Source: Paulinella micropora
Taxonomy: Eukaryota > Cercozoa > Imbricatea > Euglyphida
Direction: 5' to 3'
NCBI GenBank assembly: GCA_009731375.1
Contig: BJOX01000278.1
Coordinates: 53,975-92,279 of the forward strand
Length of the DNA: 38,305 nucleotides
Below the pieces are notes generated by a model, which did not search any database, was not told the DNA's origin, and worked only from the letters and a program-made list of their open reading frames with translations. The stretch's first letter is position 1. Every line of letters starts with the position of its first letter. Position numbers and translations under genes: made by a program. This document shows positions 27,901 through 38,305 of this stretch, piece after piece.

Positions 27901-28412
27901 CTGCTTACTGATGCATCTGGCACAACAAGGTCTCTTATCACGGCGTACACAGCTTCCATGATTTCGTGACTGCCATTGTGTCGCTGTTGAATTTGCAACA
28001 GGGCAGCGACTACTTGAGCCACAGTCGCTGTTGCGTAAGCCGGACCAGGCCCTTGCACAAACTGCTCTGCGTACGATAACGCAGCAGGCACACCTTGCCG
28101 TCCCCCCGCCAAGCGTGGAGGACGCAAGCCTTGCATCTCTTCATCCTCGCTGGACGCTGGATAAAGATCAGCATCCTCATCGTCCGGGCCCGAATCTTGA
28201 TTGTCTGGACCAGCTAACTCCAGAGGTGCCAGGGGAGATCCTACAGGGTCGCTGCGACCAGCTGCAAGGTGTCCGACTCCATCTTCTTCCTCTGAGTCAG
28301 ATATTGCCAGAGCTGCCCGCGGACGTCGTGTTACAGCTACAGTTGCAAAGTGTCTGACTCGCTCTCTGGGAAAATGCCATCCATATTTTTGCACTTGTTT
28401 GCGCCTGTTCAA
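24923..28412 (-). CDS. TNP2-like transposase (Transposase_21 / DUF4218 type), gapped
   Basis: The exon from about 28412 to 27838 carries an acidic N-terminal region and a segment ending HHR. It joins in phase (AG|G) across intron 27837-27565 to the exon from 27564, reading CYLECSLTPAADKASECSNG, consistent with the family zinc-knuckle before the catalytic domain. After a 10-N gap comes ELWMGGIMGGPYIPPSLKTA then GKYACRCC, matching the TNP2 core, then an 800-N gap (26094-26893), then VMHHMKNWGPLPDTSAYWLE and FLKGQVHSQKDPE, a good match to DUF4218, then an acidic tail and TAA at 24923. A TGA at 27283-27281 lies in frame between the gap and the core, so the copy is either inactive or has a further intron. 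No ATG is visible in the first exon. Confidence 0.8.
27556..27826. repeat. Palindrome array inside the transposase intron, with direct-repeat flanks
   Basis: Six units of TTAGTGATGGTCACTTAG at 27630-27752 lie between two copies of a ~43-bp segment beginning TAACACCTAACATTCATTCA (27559 and 27756). The left copy spans the acceptor and first bases of the downstream exon. Confidence 0.9.
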
Positions 28413-28445
28413 GCAGAATTGCGTGCGTAGGGAGGGATGTATGCA

Positions 28446-28545
28446 TAGTGATGATCATTAAAAATGCAGTGCTGATCACTTACTAATAGTGATGGTCACT
28501 CACCAATTAGTGATTGTCACTTAAATTGTAGTGATGGTCACTTAG
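28446..28545. repeat. Palindrome array upstream of the transposase
   Basis: Four to five units (AGTGATGATCATT, AGTGATGGTCACT, AGTGATTGTCACT). 28546-28660 holds no recognised feature. Confidence 0.9.
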
Positions 28546-28661
28546 ACACATTATAATTAATAACAGTATGTCCGAGAGCATAACCATCCTTGCTAGCCAG
28601 CAATTATACATACTATTATTATCAACAGTGTACCTCGTCGAGTATGCCAGTTGTTTGCTAC

Positions 28662-28710
28662 CTCTGCACGAAGCACACTTGCAGGCCTCGACGCCACGAC
28701 CGCGCGGCAT
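28662..28710 (-). CDS. Possible first exon of the transposase
   Basis: ATG at 28710 opens MPRGRGVEACKCASCRG, followed by donor GTAGCA. A short start with CxCxxC is common in TNP2-type proteins. Its phase (1) does not fit the only good acceptor (AACAG near 28406), so the link is uncertain. Confidence 0.35.
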
Positions 28711-28737
28711 CGTTCGCCGAGGCTAGAAAGATACCTA

Positions 28738-28857
28738 GATAGATAGATATAGATAGATATAGATAGATATATAGATATATATATATAGATAAATAGATAN
28801 NNNNNNNNNGATAAATAGATAAATAGATAGATAGATAGATAGATAAGATAGATAGAT

Positions 28858-28895
<38 letters not shown>

Positions 28896-28910
28896 TATAG
28901 ATAGATAGAC

Positions 28911-28944
<34 letters not shown>

Positions 28945-28951
28945 GATAGAT

Positions 28952-28997
<46 letters not shown>

Positions 28998-30287
28998 TGT
29001 GTATGTATGTATGTAAGTATGTGTGTGTGTGTTTGTATGTATGTATGCATGTATGCATGTATATGTGTATGTGTGTATGTATGTGTGTGTATGTATGTAT
29101 GTATGTATGTGTGTGTGTATAATTATGTGTATGTATGTATTGTATGTATGTATGTATGTATGTATGTGTGTATGTATGTGTGTGTATGTGTGTGTGTGTG
29201 TGTATAATTATGTGTATGTCTGTATGTATGTATATGTGTATGCATGTATGTATGTATGTATGTATGTATGTATGTATGTATACGTATGTATGTATACGTA
29301 TGTATGTGTGTATGTGTGTGTGTGTGTATAATTATGTGTATGTATGTATGTATGTATGTATGTATGTATGTGTGTATGTATGTATGTATGTGTATGTATG
29401 TATGTATGCATGTATGTATGTATGTATGTATGTATGTATGTATATGTTTGTGTGTGTATGTACATATATGTGTATGCATGTATGTATGTATGTATGTATG
29501 TATGTATGTATGTATGTATACGTATGTATGTATACGTATGTATGTATGTATGTGTGTATCTGTGTATGTATGTATGTATGTATGTGTGTATGTATGTATA
29601 CGTATGTATGTATACGTATGTATGTGTGTATGTGTGTGTGTGTGTGTATAATTATGTGTATGTATGTATGTATGTATGTATGTATGTATGTATGTATGTA
29701 TGTGTGTGTATGTATGTGTGTGTGTGTGTATGTATGCATGTATGTATGTATGTATGTATATGTTTGTGTGTGTATGTATGTATATGTGTATGCATGTATG
29801 TATGTACGTATGTATGTATACGTATGTATGTATACGTATGTGTGTATACGTATGTATGTATACGTATGTATGTATGTATGTATGTATCTGTGTATGTATG
29901 TATGTATGTATATGTGTGTATGTGTGTGTGTGTATGTATGTATGTATGTATGTATGTATGTATATGTTTGTGTGTGTGTATGTATGTATATGTGTATGCA
30001 TGTATGTATGTATGTATGTATGTATANNNNNNNNNNATGTATGTATACGTATGTATGTACACGTATGTATGTGTGTATGTATGTATGTATGTATGTATGT
30101 GTGTGTGTGTGTTTGTATGTAAGTATGTACGTATGTATGTGTGTATGTGTGTATGTATGTATGTGTTTGTGTGTGTTTGTGTCTATGTATGTATGTATGT
30201 GTGTGTGTGTGTGTGTTTGTATGTATGCATGTATGTATGTATGTATGTATGTGTGTATGTATGTGTTATATGTATTAATATTGTATG

Positions 30288-30321
<34 letters not shown>

Positions 30322-30368
30322 TGTGTGTGTATGTATGTATGTATGTGTGTATGTATGTATGTGTGTGT
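28738..30368. repeat. (GATA)n then (TGTA)n satellite
   Basis: 28738-28998 GATA, then 1.4 kb of TGTA with TGTG variants and a recurring GTGTGTATAATTATGTGTAT block (29115, 29200, 29325, 29643). 10-N gaps at 28800 and 30027. No coding sequence. Confidence 0.95.
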
Positions 30369-30720
30369 ATTATTACCGGTACCAGCTGCAGTACTAGTCT
30401 GAATGAAAATGAACCTTGGCCTCAAAAATCTGGTCTGTTTGAAAAAACTTGTCAGGTCGGTCCATTGCCAATACAGTCCTGAACTCATAAGTTTGGAAAA
30501 GCAAAAAAAACGGTCTGATCAGTTCGAAAAACTGACTTCGCGCCGACATGGTACCCTGCTTTCTCTTGCAAGATCACTACCACCACTTTTTGCACAACGT
30601 AACGTTCACATAACGTAACAAATCTACCACCATTTCTACACTTTATGTAGCCGCCAAGAAAAAAACAAGCAGGGACAGGGGAACGATGACGGCAATTCCA
30701 ATGAAACGGGTACAGGTCTC
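30369..30720. other. Unique spacer and partial exon copy
   Basis: 30369-30655 shows nothing recognised. 30670-30711 (AACGATGACGGCAATTCCAA, ending ACAG|GTCTCTC) is a diverged copy of the 3' end of exon 30950-31060 (ATCGATGACGGCAAGTCGTC, ending GTAG|GTCTCTC). Confidence 0.6.
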
Positions 30721-30724
30721 TCGA

Positions 30725-30948
<224 letters not shown>

Positions 30949-30949
30949 G

Positions 30950-37940
<6,991 letters not shown>

Positions 37941-37977
37941 GTCTCCCTCCCTCCCTCCCTCTCTCCCTCTCTCTCTC

Positions 37978-38305
37978 ATCACTTAGTATGTAGTGATGGG
38001 CACTTGAGTTGTAGTGTTCATCACTAGATACTTGTGGGTAGTGGTAGTCACTATTGTCAGTGACCATCACTACTTTAGATAGTGATAGTCACTATGGCCA
38101 GTGACCGACCATCATTACTTATTCGTTGTTAGTGATCATCACTCAGTTGCTAGTTCCCATCACTAAACATATAGTCATTTCAGGATTACATGACATATTA
38201 AGTGATGTGCACTACATGAGTAGTGATGGTCACTGCGTTATTTTTTATAGTGATCGTCACTATGGTTAGTGATCAGCACTACGTACTACGTATAAGTGTT
38301 TAGTT
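37978..38305 (+). repeat. Dispersed palindrome-rich element, copy 3
   Basis: Same order as copy 1 (GTGTTCATCACTAGATAC, then TATAGTCATTTCAGGATTAC), running off the window edge, after a (CCT)n tract that starts at the donor 37941. Confidence 0.9.

Larger units (their letters stand above)
24145..28710 (-). mobile_element. CACTA/EnSpm-like DNA transposon, boundaries unresolved
   Basis: A TNP2-type transposase on the - strand (24923-28412 and perhaps to 28710) is bracketed by dense arrays of interrupted palindromes of the AGTGATGATCACT and AGTGATGGTCACT type at 24145-24785 and 28446-28545. CACTA elements carry CACTA-type termini and short subterminal repeats bound by transposase. These arrays contain CACTA and TAGTG in profusion, but I could not fix unique terminal inverted repeats or a target duplication. 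The presence of the same arrays in other introns argues for related non-autonomous copies. Confidence 0.65.

Overview
The window is nuclear DNA from a eukaryote. Coding sequence is cut into short exons by GT-AG introns. The one transposase is of the plant/alga/fungus/protist TNP2 (CACTA/EnSpm) type. More than half of the window is simple-sequence or short palindromic repeat. I cannot name the species. A large-genome alga or other protist fits best, but this is inference. There are 13 assembly gaps, several bordered by poly-C or poly-G tracts that look artefactual.

Layout. (1) 1-16.9 kb holds one + strand gene for a TraB/PrgY-family protein. Sixteen recognisable exons total about 1.05 kb of the 16.6 kb. 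The introns consist of (CT)n, (CTAT)n, (GTAT)n, (CA)n and GAT/GGT arrays plus a six-copy tandem array of a 546-bp unit at 5.2-8.4 kb. (2) 16.9-19.6 kb is AT-richer, non-satellite DNA with no gene I can defend. (3) 19.6-22.1 kb is a + strand gene of unknown function with a lysine-rich, histone-H1-like linker and a long serine run. One of its introns and its 3' flank consist of palindromic TGCATGCA repeats. (4) 22.7-24.15 kb holds a decaying SAM-methyltransferase-like reading frame interrupted by in-frame TAA codons. (5) 24.1-28.7 kb is a CACTA-like DNA transposon with its transposase on the - strand, embedded in short interrupted palindromes (AGTGATNATCACT type). (6) 28.7-30.4 kb is (GATA)n then (TGTA)n satellite. 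(7) 30.9 kb to the right edge is a + strand gene of unknown function. Its nine exons join in phase, and several of its introns consist of the same palindromes found in the transposon.

Unifying observation. Introns here seem to grow from their own splice sites. The donor hexamer often is the first repeat unit (GTATGT into (GTAT)n, GTCTCT into (CT)n, GTACAC into (CA)n, GTAAGT into a 21-bp array), and acceptors often are the last unit of (CTAT)n mutated to CTAG. Next to these arrays lie decayed partial copies of the adjacent exon edge, in at least nine exons of the TraB gene and again in the other genes. I read this as template-switching or slippage events that duplicate an exon edge while seeding an array, or alternatively as a systematic haplotype or assembly artefact. 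Long reads and RNA-seq would separate the two.
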